From Tipula vernalis (Eukaryota; Arthropoda; Insecta; Diptera; Tipulidae): a stretch of 64,000 nt of DNA. The stretch lies in assembly GCA_958295665.1 (NCBI GenBank), contig OY282560.1, positions 43,214,333 through 43,278,332 of the forward strand. Direction: 5' to 3'. This document shows, one piece after another, positions 43,251 through 54,699 of the stretch (position 1 is the first letter of the stretch; every line of letters starts with the position of its first letter). The position numbers and the translations under genes are program-made. The notes beneath the pieces are model-generated. The model ran no database searches, had not been told where the DNA came from, and was given only the letters and a program-made list of their open reading frames with translations.

Positions 43251-43884
43251 CTTCTAGATAGGATAATTGCATCTGCGATTGTGTGTATTAGCGGAGTAGA
43301 CAGGGACGGTTATACAGTTTTGATGTATAAATACTTCTGTTGTTCTGGATTGCAAACTGAACGTTTTGTATTTCATCGTTTTTTGAGGTTTATGGCTTGA
43401 TAAATGTTTTACGTATAAGTGTCTGGAATACATTTAATTAAATCATAGTATCTGAATATTATGAGTGAAACAGGTTTGTTTGCGTGCAATGGATGATTCA
43501 AAAGTATGTTAAATCGTTTCGGATGTCAAAATAAATTTCGATGTCAATGGGAATAGATGGGCTTGAATTCACAATCAGAAGGGAAAGAAAAAAAGAATGG
43601 AAGAAAAAAAGAAAAAAACAAAAAATACTACCGCAGGGCAGACATATTTTGGTTGTTTTTTGCACAACAGTGGCTTTATAAATTTGCGACATGTGCTTGC
43701 ATTGATAGGAAACTTGACTAATGTAGATAGATTAGTTTAAGTTATAATTTATGTTTTGAATGGTTTTAACGTTTAGTTAATTATTGTTGTAGTAGGTAAT
43801 AAATAATTAATTAGATATAGAAGGTCCATAAACTATGAAATAGGGGCTGTTCATTTAAAATTAAATATTTTAGTAAGTTTTTAT
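43251..43884. other. AT-rich spacer, nothing recognised
   Basis: No gene. A purine-rich tract (43580-43625) is the only feature. Confidence 0.4.
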
Positions 43885-44700
43885 CAGGTAAACTAGTGAA
43901 AGGTGGACAGGGGTAAAACTACAACATTAATAAATTTTAAGCCCTGATTTAGATGTGGAGAGTCCTGAGTATCCGGCTTGGATTCCAGAGAAATGATCAC
44001 AAATAAAGTAGCTAGATTGTGCTGTCTTGTATTAACTTTTATTATATATTCCACTAAAAATTTACTAACTATCGATCGCATTGCGGTCTGTAAACGGGGC
44101 GAGTCTGTCCCAACTAATACAAAAGATTCTGTTATATTAATTATTCATTTAAGAAATAAAATTTTGCTATTAGGCTGTTTATTAATTAAATTTAGTTTTC
44201 AGAATCGCCTGGGAATTGCATATTAATTTTAAAGTTTAATTTCAATTTTATTTTATTTTATTTTAATTTTATATTTAGTGTTATAAGGATTAATTATAAT
44301 CTTAGCTTAGTAATTTTAAATTTCTTAAATACTTTATCAGGTAAATTAATGAAAGGCGGACTGAGGGAAATGGCAACATTAATAATTTTTAATTAAGGTT
44401 TAGGGTAATAAATCAATAACCTATATCGGTTTTGGTTGGTATGTGAAAATGGGTGTATGATGTGTGCATGGGGATGCTAAAGATACGGTTACATAAATTA
44501 TTCATTTAAGTAATAAAATTTGGTATTATGGTGTTTTATTAATTGGATTGAACTTTCAGAGTCGCCTGGGAATTATAACATTAATAATTTTTAAGTCCTG
44601 ATAAAAATTTAGGGAGTCCTGAGTTCCAGCCCCCGGATTCCAGAGAAATGATCAACTAATAAAGTAACCAATTGTGATTGTCGAATACTAACAGTAGTTT
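43885..44700 (+). repeat. Local direct repeats of a ~300-450-bp segment
   Basis: Three overlapping partial copies. AGGTAAACTAGTGAAAGGTGGACA (43888) resembles AGGTAAATTAATGAAAGGCGGACT (44339). ATTCATTTAAGAAATAAAATTTTG...CAGAATCGCCTGGGAATT (44143-44218) resembles ATTCATTTAAGTAATAAAATTTGG...CAGAGTCGCCTGGGAATT (44500-44575). AGTCCTGAGTATCCGGC plus GGATTCCAGAGAAATGATCA (43962-44000) resembles AGTCCTGAGTTCCAGCCC plus GGATTCCAGAGAAATGATCA (44618-44655). It looks like an old tandem duplication with later deletions. Confidence 0.7.
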
Positions 44701-44769
44701 GAAACTGGCCACAGGGAAACCGGACCAATTCTGTCATTACTAACATACCTTTCCCATCCTACCACACAA

Positions 44770-44951
44770 AATTTACTAACTATTGACTGTAACGGTGTTT
44801 GTAACCTGGTCGATCTCAAACAATTACTAATATCCTTCCTTATCCTTCCAAGTAAATGTAAAAATGGGTGTACGGTGGGCCCGGCGCTTTCCGGGATCTC
44901 CTGCTTAATGCTTGGCCGTACATTCGAAATCAATCAATCAATCAATCAATA
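44770..44951 (+). repeat. Dispersed repeat with (AATC)n tail, copy 1
   Basis: Shares GGTGTTTGTAACC-GG-TCGATCTCAA, CCTTCCAAGTAAATGTAAAA and GTACGGTGGGCCCGGCG with 50667-50830. It ends in five AATC units (44929-44951). A simple-repeat tail at a fixed end suggests a SINE or the 3' end of a non-LTR element. The minus strand of both copies holds a partly conserved frame (V-R-P-S-I-K-Q and S-T-R-L-Q-T-P), so a coding origin is possible. A weaker third relative lies at 44062-44110. Confidence 0.6.
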
Positions 44952-45640
44952 TGTTTTTGTATCAGACCATTCAAATCAATTTGTCAATTTGCTAAAATTG
45001 ATTTGTTAAAAAAAAACGATTTTTTGCATCCATGGTAATTTAAGTCAGAAGCCACCATTTTACGTGCTAAAAACTAAATTTTTTTGTGAGACCTCAACGC
45101 GCTGGATCGCCCAACGATAAATAAGAACATTAGATACTTTCAACCATAACTTTATCTGTAACAACCATTTAATCGTTAAATTTTTGTGACCCCAACTGTT
45201 TTACATTTTTGAATAATGGGTTGATCAAGAATTATTAAATGTTGATTAGTTGCATATTGTATTGCCAATAATTGCAGAAACAAGTGTGGCCATTTGATTA
45301 GAAACAGCACAATAAATAAAACTTTTAATAAGACTTTTTAAATTTAAATATTGATTTTGATAGTTCAGAGGATGTAGAAATCGGATAATTCTAAATCGAA
45401 GGGAACAGGAGCTTTACCCCAGAAACAGGATCTTTACACCAGAATTAAGGAAACTGATGGAAATATTGCAAGCGAAATGCAATAAAATAGAGCAATTGAA
45501 GCGGATTTGGAGTGCTGAAAGGAGATTGTGTATCGTGCCATTAAAACCTAGAATGATACTGACGAATGATAAAACAACGTAAAAGGAAGATAAGTCAAAA
45601 AAATAAGTGAAACCGAATCACCTCAAACAGATTTGGTCGG
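44952..45640. other. AT-rich stretch, nothing firm
   Basis: A 17-bp block ATATGTTTTTGTATCAG at 44949 is shared with 39661, followed by CCATTC in both. The meaning is unclear. No gene recognised. Confidence 0.35.
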
Positions 45641-45800
45641 ATAAGAGCACGGTTGGTTGAATCTCGAAAGCCAATTATTACTAAACAAAACTTAAAACGA
45701 AACAAAAATTTCGTGAAACAACAGATGGTTTTGGAAAAAGTCTCCTGGAACGACGAATCGAAGTATAACTTGATAAGCTCCAGGCAGATTTTTAACATTT
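45636..45800 (+). pseudogene. Tc1/mariner-type transposase fragment
   Basis: The frame reads F-G-R-I-R-A-R-L-V-E-S-R-K-P-I-I-T-K-Q-N-L-K-R-N-K-N-F-V-K-Q, then S-W-N-D-E-S-K-Y-N-L-I-S-S. It matches the Tc1 transposase stretch from the end of the second helix-turn-helix to the second catalytic Asp (W-x-x-V-x-x-(T/S)-D-E-S-K-F/Y-N-L). About six residues of the W-...-D spacer are deleted. Nothing before 45636 or after 45800 is clearly Tc1, so most of the DDE/D domain and both terminal repeats are absent. Confidence 0.65.
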
Positions 45801-46260
45801 ATAAAATCAAATCTGGATTTGTTACATTGCATATGGTATACAATTTGGTGAAATGTTTTATATTAATAAAAATAAAAATGAGAAGCGTAGAATTTGTCTA
45901 CAGTGATAGTGACGGAGAAGATAATGTAAGGAATATGGCTGTCAAGCGAAGGAAAATTAAATCCATTGGAATTGCTAAGATTCAAATTGTTTACAATTTG
46001 TAATTTAACGCTAAAAACGGAAAACATCTTACTAATTAAATACGTCTACAAAATCAAAAACTTAAGTCTTCCTGTCTCCATTTTGATGTATCACTTTAAA
46101 ATTTGAGGTGACAAAAATGTCATTTGAAGTGAAGCTAAACGTTTTAAATGTCTAAGAGAATACGACGTTTAACGATGTTTATCACTTTAAACGACGATTG
46201 TCGCTTCAATCGACTAAGAGAATACCAAAATTTGATTGTCGGTACAAGTGACACGACTAA
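45801..46260. other. Spacer, nothing recognised
   Basis: The open frame continuing to 46003 has a short acidic/basic stretch (S-D-S-D-G-E-D then K-R-R-K-I-K) but no family I can name. 46120-46240 repeats words like TCACTTTAAA and CGAC-ATT. Confidence 0.35.
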
Positions 46261-46264
46261 GGGA

Positions 46265-46500
46265 ATAGGGGTAAACATTTCATCCTTAAATAATTCTAAC
46301 TCTGCTGGAGCTGACGGTATTTCTAATGGGTTATGTATATCTGCGATCCTGTGCCATATATTTAGAAGTTTAGTAAGGCTTGGGATATCATATTACCTTT
46401 ATTTAAAATTGGTGATCCTTGTAATATGCAAAATTATAGGCCAATATTACTTTTTACTGTGATTGGTAATAGTCCAAGAAAATTACTTCCATTTCCGTTG
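46265..46500 (+). pseudogene. Non-LTR reverse transcriptase fragment (finger region)
   Basis: S-L-N-N-S-N-S-A-G-A-D-G-I-S-N-G-L (46285-46335) parallels the S-x-G-x-D-G-I-P motif of jockey-like or I-like RTs. After a frameshift, F-S-K-A-W-D-I-I-L-P-L-F-K-I-G-D-P-C-N-M-Q-N-Y-R-P-I-L-L (46366-46450) matches the P-L-x-K-x-G-D-x-x-x-x-x-N-Y-R-P-I-S-L finger block. Only ~75 codons are left, with no palm motifs, so the family cannot be fixed. Confidence 0.7.
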
Positions 46501-48908
46501 ATTTTATTATTATTTAAAGTATTGAAAATATATGTTGCCTGATAGTAGAAAATATTGGGATAAGTTCAAATACCCATAACAGACTAAGTATTTTGGCAGA
46601 CTTAAATGATAAAAGAATAAAGGAATACCTGTTTACATACATTAGATGCCTTTTGAATAGATGATTTACTCAACTTTTTTTTTTTTTTTTAATTTTATTA
46701 ATTGTACATCATTACAGTTTAACGTAAAATATCTTCCACCCAAGTATTTTATTGTGCGAACCTTGTTAGGACGAGATCCACAATACTTCATCCATCTTAT
46801 TCAACAAAATTCAGACATTAAGGGACATTTTGTGTTATTTGTTGGATTTTGTTTTAATTAATTTCCGAATTGCTAAAATTGCTCTATATAAATGTACACC
46901 CACAAACATATACATATATTTCGCTGAATTAATTAGTCTCCTAAATTTGTATCGCACGCAGGCACCCCTCTTAAATTATTCGTATCTCATAACACTCAAA
47001 TAATAAATATAAAAGTAAATTTTTATACATTATAAATTTCCTATTAATCACAAATAAATAAAATTATTTTTCGAAATCGAACTAATTATAGCTTTCCGGG
47101 ATCAACATTTAATTATAACTTTTTAATTGAACACAAAAATTGCCTCTATAAATATAGGTCTGTGATGTACTAAAATAAATTTATACTCAGCGCACGTTCA
47201 ACACAACTTCTGGATAGAAAATTTATGTACTCTAGTATATCACCAATCACCATCGCATCATCATCATCATCCTCATCACAATGATGGTTTTTAGATTAAT
47301 ATTAAAATCCATTTTCATACCAATGTAATACAACAAAAAAATACAATTTTGAATTAATTTTAGTACAGACATACTATACACCCAAATACCCAAACTCTAA
47401 TAAAGAATTTCCAATTTTCCATTTTTTCCGGATTATTTAAATTAAATTATTTTTTGTTGTTGTAGTTTTTGGCCAATTGTTGTTATTGTCACATTTTTAT
47501 GTTAAGTACAATGAGAGATTAAAATATTTGATAGATTTTCTGTTTTAAACATGAATAGCACAAATCAGTTCATTCAGAATTCGTTCGAAACAACAATCAC
47601 AGCAACAACAAATTGTTGATCTACATTATCTATACTACAGGACGAAATGATATACTATAGAGTATACACTAGAGTACAGACATTCAGAAATTCTCGATTG
47701 ATTTTGAATTGATAAATTGTTATCAATTTTTTATGTTGGATAAGCCGCATTGAATGTTAAACAATTTTTGAATTACCTATTTACATATTCTGCGAATCGA
47801 CAATTTTATTTTGAAAATTTGTTGAATATTCAATAAATATATAAATACTGAGTAATTGTATTGAATTTAATTATTTTTGATTCTTAATTGTTCGATGAAT
47901 ATTCCGATAGTATGTAAACCTAAAAAAAACGTCAACATCAACGATTGATGACAAAATTCAGTATTAGTCTTCGGTTTTAGAGAGCTTTAAACTTTTTTAT
48001 TAGCAGGCATGTGGCGTAATACCCGAGGCACCGCATAAAGAAGAGCCGTATGTAAGATACTCGGGTTATGTATAACTAAGTGAATTAGAAACAGAAGAAA
48101 AAATTAAACTTTTCTTAGAAAACAGAATTTTGAAAAGTGAATGAAATATGAGAGAAATTGGCGAAAGGTGAAAGGAGTATGAACGGTTAGTGAAAAATGA
48201 GTGGAACATGAAGAAAATTAGTGAAAAATGAAGAAAAATTTAGTGAAAAGTAGAGTATAAATGAATCAAAGTGAGTGAAATTATTTTTAAGATTATTCTA
48301 TAAAAGCTGAGCCACGTTGGAAACATTGATGAGATGTCCAAGCTTTATATGTGTCCCAATATGAAGACGAGCATTTATGTTTGACAACCATGATCTTACC
48401 ATAGAGGCACACCGGGGCTTCAAAAGGTCAAAACGCATGCAACAACAATATTATTGGCTACAAAAACAAAATAAAATGCATAATATTGTGGATCAATAGG
48501 CCGTTTATAGGTTGTGCGAATCAAACATATTTGTATTACTGGCATATTTAGCTGAATGTAGTAATGTAGCTAAACCATTTAATTATACCTTATCCAATGT
48601 ACTATATACCTAATATCAACAAATATACCTCTCTCCAACTAAAGTTCAAGCAGCCAGCGAATTATGAAATTATTAAAACTCTAAATTCGTTAAGGAGCAA
48701 TTATCATATTTCTGAGCCAAAATTAATTCATTTTTAGAAATGAAACCAAAATTGGTTGAAAATATGGTTAGTAATTTAAAAATCGATCAATCAATTTAAA
48801 ACGGCCAGAGGAAGTAAGTTGATGGGAAATATTTAAGGGGTAATGGTAACTAATGAATATTGACTTTAGGATGGCAAGGATTGAAAGCAATTCGTTAGAA
48901 TGTAACTA
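46501..48908. other. AT-rich non-coding stretch, no gene seen
   Basis: Microsatellite-like CATCATCATCATCC at 47255-47275. 48110-48270 is rich in GTGAAAAATGA-type words (cryptic simple sequence). No peptide motif recognised. Confidence 0.5.
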
Positions 48909-48912
48909 TTAA

Positions 48913-50647
48913 CACGTTCGCGCACAGTAGCCAAAATTGAGCACATCTTTAGGCATCTTTGGGTTAGGAATGCTGCTTGGGAAGTGCATATTTTGGTTTT
49001 GTTGATCGTTTTTATCTGTATCTTTGTATCAGCTGGATTCAGTGAGTCAATTCTTGATTATTTACTAATTTCACCAATTTTCTGCCATCGTTCATGCTGT
49101 TGGGTATGCCGAGAAATTCTCTGACTAGTTCTTCACGAAACTCTAGTAAAGTACAGCTTACTATTGAATTTTCTATTTACATAAAAACATTCCATATCGC
49201 TATATCTAACAGATGGAACATTACTTTTTTGTACTTGTTTAGTAACTGACCATCTGATCATTTCGGTCGACTCCTGACATACTATTATTGTATTTCGAGA
49301 ATTCTTCCTGAATTAGCTTGGAATGATACTTTGTTGTAATGCAGAGAACTTCCCGCCTGTCCTTCCATTTAGACACATACATTTTTTCGCATCTCTGCTA
49401 CTTGTGTCCTCCATTTCTTAGTTTTAGTTTTGTCAATGCCCTTGGACTGTTTCGCCTGTTTAACACAAGGTGCCGGTAGAATACGTTTTTCTGGTTAGAA
49501 GTCTATTAGAGAGGCCCACCCTATTGTAAAAATTATGCGTAAATACATGGCGACCGCGATCCAACTAGGGCTCCATTAGAGACAATACCAATGTTTCGAG
49601 TTTGACAAGTCCCGCATATTCTTTACCGCCTCCCGAATAAATTTGAAGATTTAAAACATATCCATCAGTTGTACATATAGAGTAAAAGTTTATTCCATAC
49701 CTAGCTCGTTTGCCCTTTAAGTAATTCGTACAACGGTAATCTTCCGCAGGGTATGAAACACGCTTGAAATTGATGAGTAGCCTATTCAACAGACGGGGAA
49801 TCCTGCAGAATTTATCCCTAGGATTAATAGGCTGAGCATAACTGGAACTGAAACATCTTAGCAACTGTTCGAATCGCTTTCCAGTTACAGTTTAATGTAA
49901 TATATGGCAATAATAAAGCAGATACATGCTGAATATTTTTCTTATACAGATAAATTTCAATTGACCCTGAAGAGTACAAAGTGCTAGAAATTGTTGCAAC
50001 ACAGTAACATTTGTTGGTTTGATTGAAGAAAGTCGGCTGTGTTTGGTGTGAGGTTGGCCTGTGTTTTGCAAAATTTCCGCATATGTATTCATAGTTATAA
50101 TTATCATATCCATTATTTTATTGTCACAAAGTTACTCGAAATATTGTACAGGATTTGGAGTATGTTCGAAGTTACCTGGATACCGGATTGAGTGACATCA
50201 AATCTAAAGTCCAGAATTTCCTCTGTATCGTCTTCCCATTCATTTCCAATCAAAATATCAGGAATACCATAATCATTAGCAATTACAAGCGCATTTACCA
50301 TCTTCATATGGGGTCGATTATATCGTCATTTTCGCTGAATGGCTCTAACTCATTTCCTGATAATTCAGAATCGGAAGTACTCACTTCATCATAAAGTCTA
50401 AGAAGCCTTTCTTCTGCCTTTTTGTACATGGGATATCATGGAAAAATCGGTAACGTACAGTATGCAGATACAATTCACAATATTTTATATTTTCCGCTGG
50501 GACGCTAAACTACAAACAAATATATTTCTTATGCAATTTTGAGGTCAAACGCCAATTTGCCTCTACAATGAGAAACAAATTTGAACGGTATATCCCGTCT
50601 TGTCCCTATATATAGAGACGGCATATGCCGCCTTGTCCGTGAACGTG
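48913..50647 (-). mobile_element. piggyBac-like DNA transposon, both ends and TTAA present
   Basis: TTAA lies at 48909-48912 and 50648-50651, the target duplication specific to piggyBac. Inside, both ends start CACGTTC when read inward (48913-48919, and 50641-50647 inverted). A subterminal 12-bp palindrome CGGCATATGCCG (50619-50630) sits near the transposase 5' side. The transposase remnant is on the minus strand. At 1.73 kb the element is shorter than most autonomous piggyBac elements (~2.3-2.5 kb), so the transposase is deleted as well as mutated. Confidence 0.85.
49060..50429 (-). pseudogene. piggyBac-like transposase remnant
   Basis: Reading leftward from an ATG at 50429, an acidic start (K-A-E-E-R-L-L-R-L-Y-D-E-V-S-T-S-D-S-E) comes first. 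A dimerisation-region piece follows (I-K-P-T-N-V-T-V-L-Q-Q-F-L-A-L, near 50020). Then come R-C-F-S-S-S-Y-A-Q-P-I-N-P-R-D-K (49815-49860) and the DDE-core strand K-R-A-R-Y-G-I-N-F-Y-S-I-C-T-T-D-G-Y-V-L-N-L-Q-I-Y-S-G (49620-49710). Near the C-terminus V-S-K-W-K-D-R-R-E-V-L-C-I-T-T (49335-49385) leads to Y-N-N-S-M-S-G-V-D-R-N-D-Q-M-V-S-Y (49245-49295), the diagnostic G-V-D-x-x-D-Q-M box. L-L-E-F-R-E-E-L-V-R-E-F-L-G-I-P-N-S-M-N follows (49095-49150). Stops, shifts and internal deletions are many. The cysteine-rich tail is not seen. Confidence 0.85.
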
Positions 50648-50651
50648 TTAA

Positions 50652-50830
50652 CAATTGACAGAAAAGGTGTTTGTAACCGGGTCGATCTCAATCCTATACT
50701 AACAATCCTATCCAATCCTTCCAAGTAAATGTAAAAAAGGCTGTACGGTGGGCCCGGCGTCAACTTCAATACCGGGAGATCTTGCTTAATGCTTGGTCGT
50801 ACACTTAAAATCAATCAATTAATCAAAAAA
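50652..50830 (+). repeat. Dispersed repeat with AATC-type tail, copy 2
   Basis: Starts immediately after the piggyBac TTAA. It shares the GTGTTTGTAACC-GGTCGATCTCAA, CCTTCCAAGTAAATGTAAAA, GTACGGTGGGCCCGGCGT and CTTGCTTAATGCTTGG blocks with 44770-44951 and ends AATCAATCAATTAATC followed by an A run. The position suggests the piggyBac element landed inside or at the edge of this repeat copy (inference). Confidence 0.6.
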
Positions 50831-52599
50831 AAATTTAGAAATGAGTTATTTTAAAATTCTCTTCGAAATTCGTTTTTAGTGTCAATTATGAAATTTTGAA
50901 AAATGTTTTTAGCGAAATTATTAAAAATGACGGTACATCTAATTTCAAGATGTTTGAAATTTTTGAGAAAAGATTTAAATATTACAAATGACTAATTTTT
51001 GTAATACATCAGTAAATATTTTAAGTTATTTAATGTTTGTACATTTAAACTTTTAATTAGGGCTCTCGTTTGCACTGTAGAATTGCTGGGTTCTCTCGAA
51101 ATATTAACTTTTGACTTATAAATCGAATTTTATGATTATTAAATATAAACATTTTGATATATGCGTATATATGCCTTAATTCATCTTCATACAAATAACC
51201 TGAAATTCACTAATTTCTTAATTAATGATGTCGGCTATTTATTGAATTTGAATGATTTCAAACTTGGTTTATTTCCTACATTCCTGAATTCCATAATGAA
51301 CAAATTCATATTCTTTAGACGATTTCATCCCAAATTGGAATGCTAAATTTTAGCGATTTATTGAGACTAATAAAAACTATCCAATCACATGAGGACATTA
51401 GGATTAGTGTCAGGCTAGTCCTGATATTAAATTCTCATTTCAAGCTTAATTCTTAAACTTAATTAGCAAAATTTGAAATTTCCGTAATCCGTTAGATTTT
51501 GTAATTTCAAAATTTTCATTCGTCCAAATTCTAATTAAATTTCAGAAATTTTAAAATCTTCCTCGTTAATTTAAACATTAAAAACTTCCTTAATGTCAAG
51601 CTAATCTTAACCTAAAAAACAAGGTCGATCAAAATTTAAACTTCTTATAACTCTAAATATCGGAAAAATTACACCATAAATTACAAAATTTTTGAAAGTG
51701 CTCACTGTGATATTATTATTTGGGAATCAAATGTTTAAAAATTCAAATTTTCAAATTAGAACTATGGAATTTTCTGTACCTGGAACTAAATTTAAAATTT
51801 AATTTAGAATTGAAAAATTATTATTGATACTAATTTTCCTTTTCAAAGTCAAAGGTATGTATCACAAAATTTTCAAGATAAGGCTAACATTTAAGTTTAT
51901 TAGAAGCTCTGAATAAATTTTAAGCCCATCTAAGTTTACCCACTATCCTGAGATATAAAGAAACTTAAACCCGATAATTCTCGATTTTTTTAGTTTACTC
52001 AAATAAATTCTTAAATATAAACCTGCTTTTTTTTGCAAATTTTTGATTTTCGAAATTCTGAAATAAGCCGCCCAAATTCTAAAAAAATGTAAATTCCTTA
52101 AGGAACAGACTCTAAAGTTCTAAATTAACTCTTCCAGAATCTTAAAAATTATTTTACAGCTGGAAAAAAGGAATTTAGAATTTCAATCGCAAACGTTCCC
52201 AAAATTTAAAAAAAATTATATTCAGAATATTTCCGTATAATTTAACGAAATAAAGTTTCAATTTTAATCCTAATTTAACAAATATTAATTGTAAATTTCC
52301 AATTAATTATGTGAAATTTTTCTAAAAAGCGAATTTTAATAACTTAGTTGCAAAATTCAATATGTTACCGGCGGAATTTGAAAATCTAAATTTTTTCCCG
52401 AAAACTTAAAAAATTTACTAGCTTCTGAATACTCCATTTGAATTATTAAATTACTTACTGAACGATATTTGTAAATTCGGAAATTAATAGTCAGTTACAT
52501 ATAAACAAATATAAAGGGCTGAAATCTCATGAGATGATCAAAACTTCGGTCCGCAAAATTACATGCATACATAAACTTATCTCAGGTCTACTAAATCTT
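50831..52599. other. Very AT-rich low-complexity DNA
   Basis: Dense in AAATTTT, GAAATT and TTTAAA words. No coding signal and no clear repeat period. Confidence 0.5.
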
Positions 52600-53105
52600 A
52601 TCTCTAACTACACTCCCAAATAAATGTCTAAGTTAACCCCTTAATCCCATTTTCTAACTCAACCTTTAATTTAATCTCAACGCAATCCTTAATGCAATCA
52701 CCAAATCAATCCCAACCCAGCACTCAACTCTATCACCAATTCAACCTCAACTTAACTTCAATTAAACCCCTAATCAACCTCACCTTGACCTCTAACTCAA
52801 CTCAACTCCAACTTAGTATGTCATGCAAATGATCCATCGGTTTAACTGCCAAATAAATCCCCAACTGAACCCCTCGCTTAACCCAAACTTAACACCCTAC
52901 TCAACCTTCAATTCAACAAAAAACACAATGCCCAACTCAGCCCTAAAATCAGCATGCTAATTCAGCCTTCCACTCGAAAACATACTAAACCCTCGATTTA
53001 GCTCCAAACTTAACACCCATCTCAATTCTCAAATCAATTCAATTCCTCACTTAGCCCTAATCCAAACCCAACTCAACTCCAACTCAAATTCCTAACTCAA
53101 CCATC
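52600..53105 (+). repeat. CTCAACC-rich cryptic simple sequence, left block
   Basis: Irregular runs of AACTCAACC, ACCTCAAC and TCAACTC on the plus strand, strongly G-poor. The same composition resumes at 53935-54150, so the 53106-53934 segment appears to be an insertion into one formerly continuous block (inference). Confidence 0.7.
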
Positions 53106-53118
53106 AACTATCGTTGTA

Positions 53119-53146
53119 ATACCACGCCTTAATAAATACGTGGTAT
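53119..53146. repeat. Perfect 8-bp inverted repeat with 12-nt loop
   Basis: ATACCACG and CGTGGTAT flank CCTTAATAAATA at the left edge of the block that interrupts the CTCAACC-rich DNA. It could be the terminus of the inserted element. Confidence 0.5.
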
Positions 53147-53409
53147 ACAAACTTAGTTTTGAAAATAATTCCAAATCCGAACGGATATTTTCAAGAAAAG
53201 TGGTTTTGGACAAACAAACAAAAATTTTGGTCATTTTTGGTAGGATTTCAAATAACTTTGGCCATTAGGGGTCGATGTTAATTTAACAACCAGAGCAAAT
53301 AAAATGGATCAACATTTGCTATCAAAAATGTTCAGAAAAATAGAAAAAAAGGGAAGGAATAAACGTTCAGTATTGAAAACGGCCGCATTGCGACAGATGT
53401 GGGAAGTAC

Positions 53410-53760
53410 CAATTCACTGTGTCTTCATCTAATAGGTAAGTTCCATTATACTTGGTCATCTTCCAGAAATTCCTCCAAAACTCAATTTAGACTGCCATTT
53501 CCAATGTGGAAGCCGAATTTCATCATAATTGATTAAAAAATAGGCAAGTTCCATAGGAAGGAAGAGTAGAATACCATTTTCAACGCTCATGTCGAATTTC
53601 ATCATAATCTGTTGGTAAATATGCAAGTTCCATCATACTTGACCATATTCCAGAACTTCATCCAAAAATCATTTTAGAATCCCATCTCTATCGCGGAAGT
53701 CAAATTTCACTAAAATCGGTTAAGAAATAGATAAGTTCCATTCTAATTGGCCATTCATTT
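53410..53760 (-). repeat. ~108-bp repeat family, inverted, about three units
   Basis: TTCCAGAACTTCATCCAAAA followed by ATCATTTTAGAATCCCAT and AAATTTCACTAAAATCGGTT (53650-53720) is the reverse complement of the 1-1190 unit. Two more degraded units precede it. Preceding DNA (53195-53270) shares AAA-TGGTTTTGGAC and TCATTTTTG-TAGGATTTCAA with 54425-54495. Confidence 0.8.
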
Positions 53761-53934
53761 AATTCGCTAAAGGCTTAATTTGAAATGTAAAATGTTCAAT
53801 TTGAGGTTTGAGATATTAACAGTGACCTTTCTTAAGTCTTGAACAATATTTGTGTTAGGTTTGGTTCAAATCGGTCAAGTCGTGTGGATTTAAAACCAAT
53901 AAACTCACTTTATTTTATAGAATGAACACTGGTT

Positions 53935-54150
53935 TAACACTATCTCAACCCACCAACTCAACCCTCAACCGAACCGTAAACTCTCTTTCAACTCAATCCT
54001 CAAACCAACATATATAAAAAATTGGTCAACTGCTCACTATATCTTAACCCAACCCCAACTCAACTTGAACTCAACTTGAACTCAACCAGCAAATTGACCG
54101 CTAACTTAACCTTCAACTCAATCCAAACTCACTACCCAACCCAATATTCA
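53935..54150 (+). repeat. CTCAACC-rich cryptic simple sequence, right block
   Basis: ACCCACCAACTCAACCCTCA-type runs and CAACTTGAACTCAACTTGAA direct repeats (54058-54080). Same strand asymmetry as 52600-53105. Confidence 0.7.
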
Positions 54151-54269
54151 AACTAGCATTTATAAAAAATTGGTAAATATTTCTATAACCAGCTATTTTG
54201 GGTCAATTCGTATGGCAGGTACCCAACCCTCTTGACGCACAGGTTCTAAAAGCTTTTCAAATCTCGGCC

Positions 54270-54510
54270 TAGACCATAGAAACAGATTGGCAAAAAAAAT
54301 TCTAAATCAAACAAGCCGTTCTCGAGATACCATGGATGGGTATAGACATACAGACATCCAGACATCCAGACAGACGGACGGACATTTTTTTTTTTTTTGC
54401 TTTTTTGGACTCAGAGACTTTCAAAACGTCGAGAAAAATGGTTTTGGACCAACCAAATTTTTGATCATTTTTGACAGGATTTCAATACTTTGGTCTTTTT
54501 AGACCGAAGT
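54270..54510 (+). repeat. Insect-type CAGACGGACGGACAT motif region
   Basis: The order AGACATACAGACATCCAGAC, then AGACAGACGGACGGACA, then a T run, then TTGGACTCAGAGACTTTCAA resembles a GACGGACGGACAT motif widely dispersed in insect genomes (general knowledge; not checked). Its downstream part (54425-54495) repeats 53195-53270 in direct orientation. Confidence 0.45.
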
Positions 54511-54699
54511 AATTTCAAAATTCAGTAAATCTTATTTCCCGATAAGTATTTTGAAATATTGTATTTATAACTAACTCGAAATTCAATTTTTCAATTAACG
54601 GAAATCCTCTTAATGATAAAGTCAATATGGGGACCCCAATTTAAATTATAATTTAAAATAAGTCCAAGGCTCCTAGAATCCGATTAACTTACACTCCAT

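Noticed and set aside
48909..48919. TTAACACGTTCG considered as a chance TTAA
   Set aside because: Rejected as chance because the same CACGTTC occurs inverted at the other TTAA and piggyBac transposase lies between; it is annotated as a real end.
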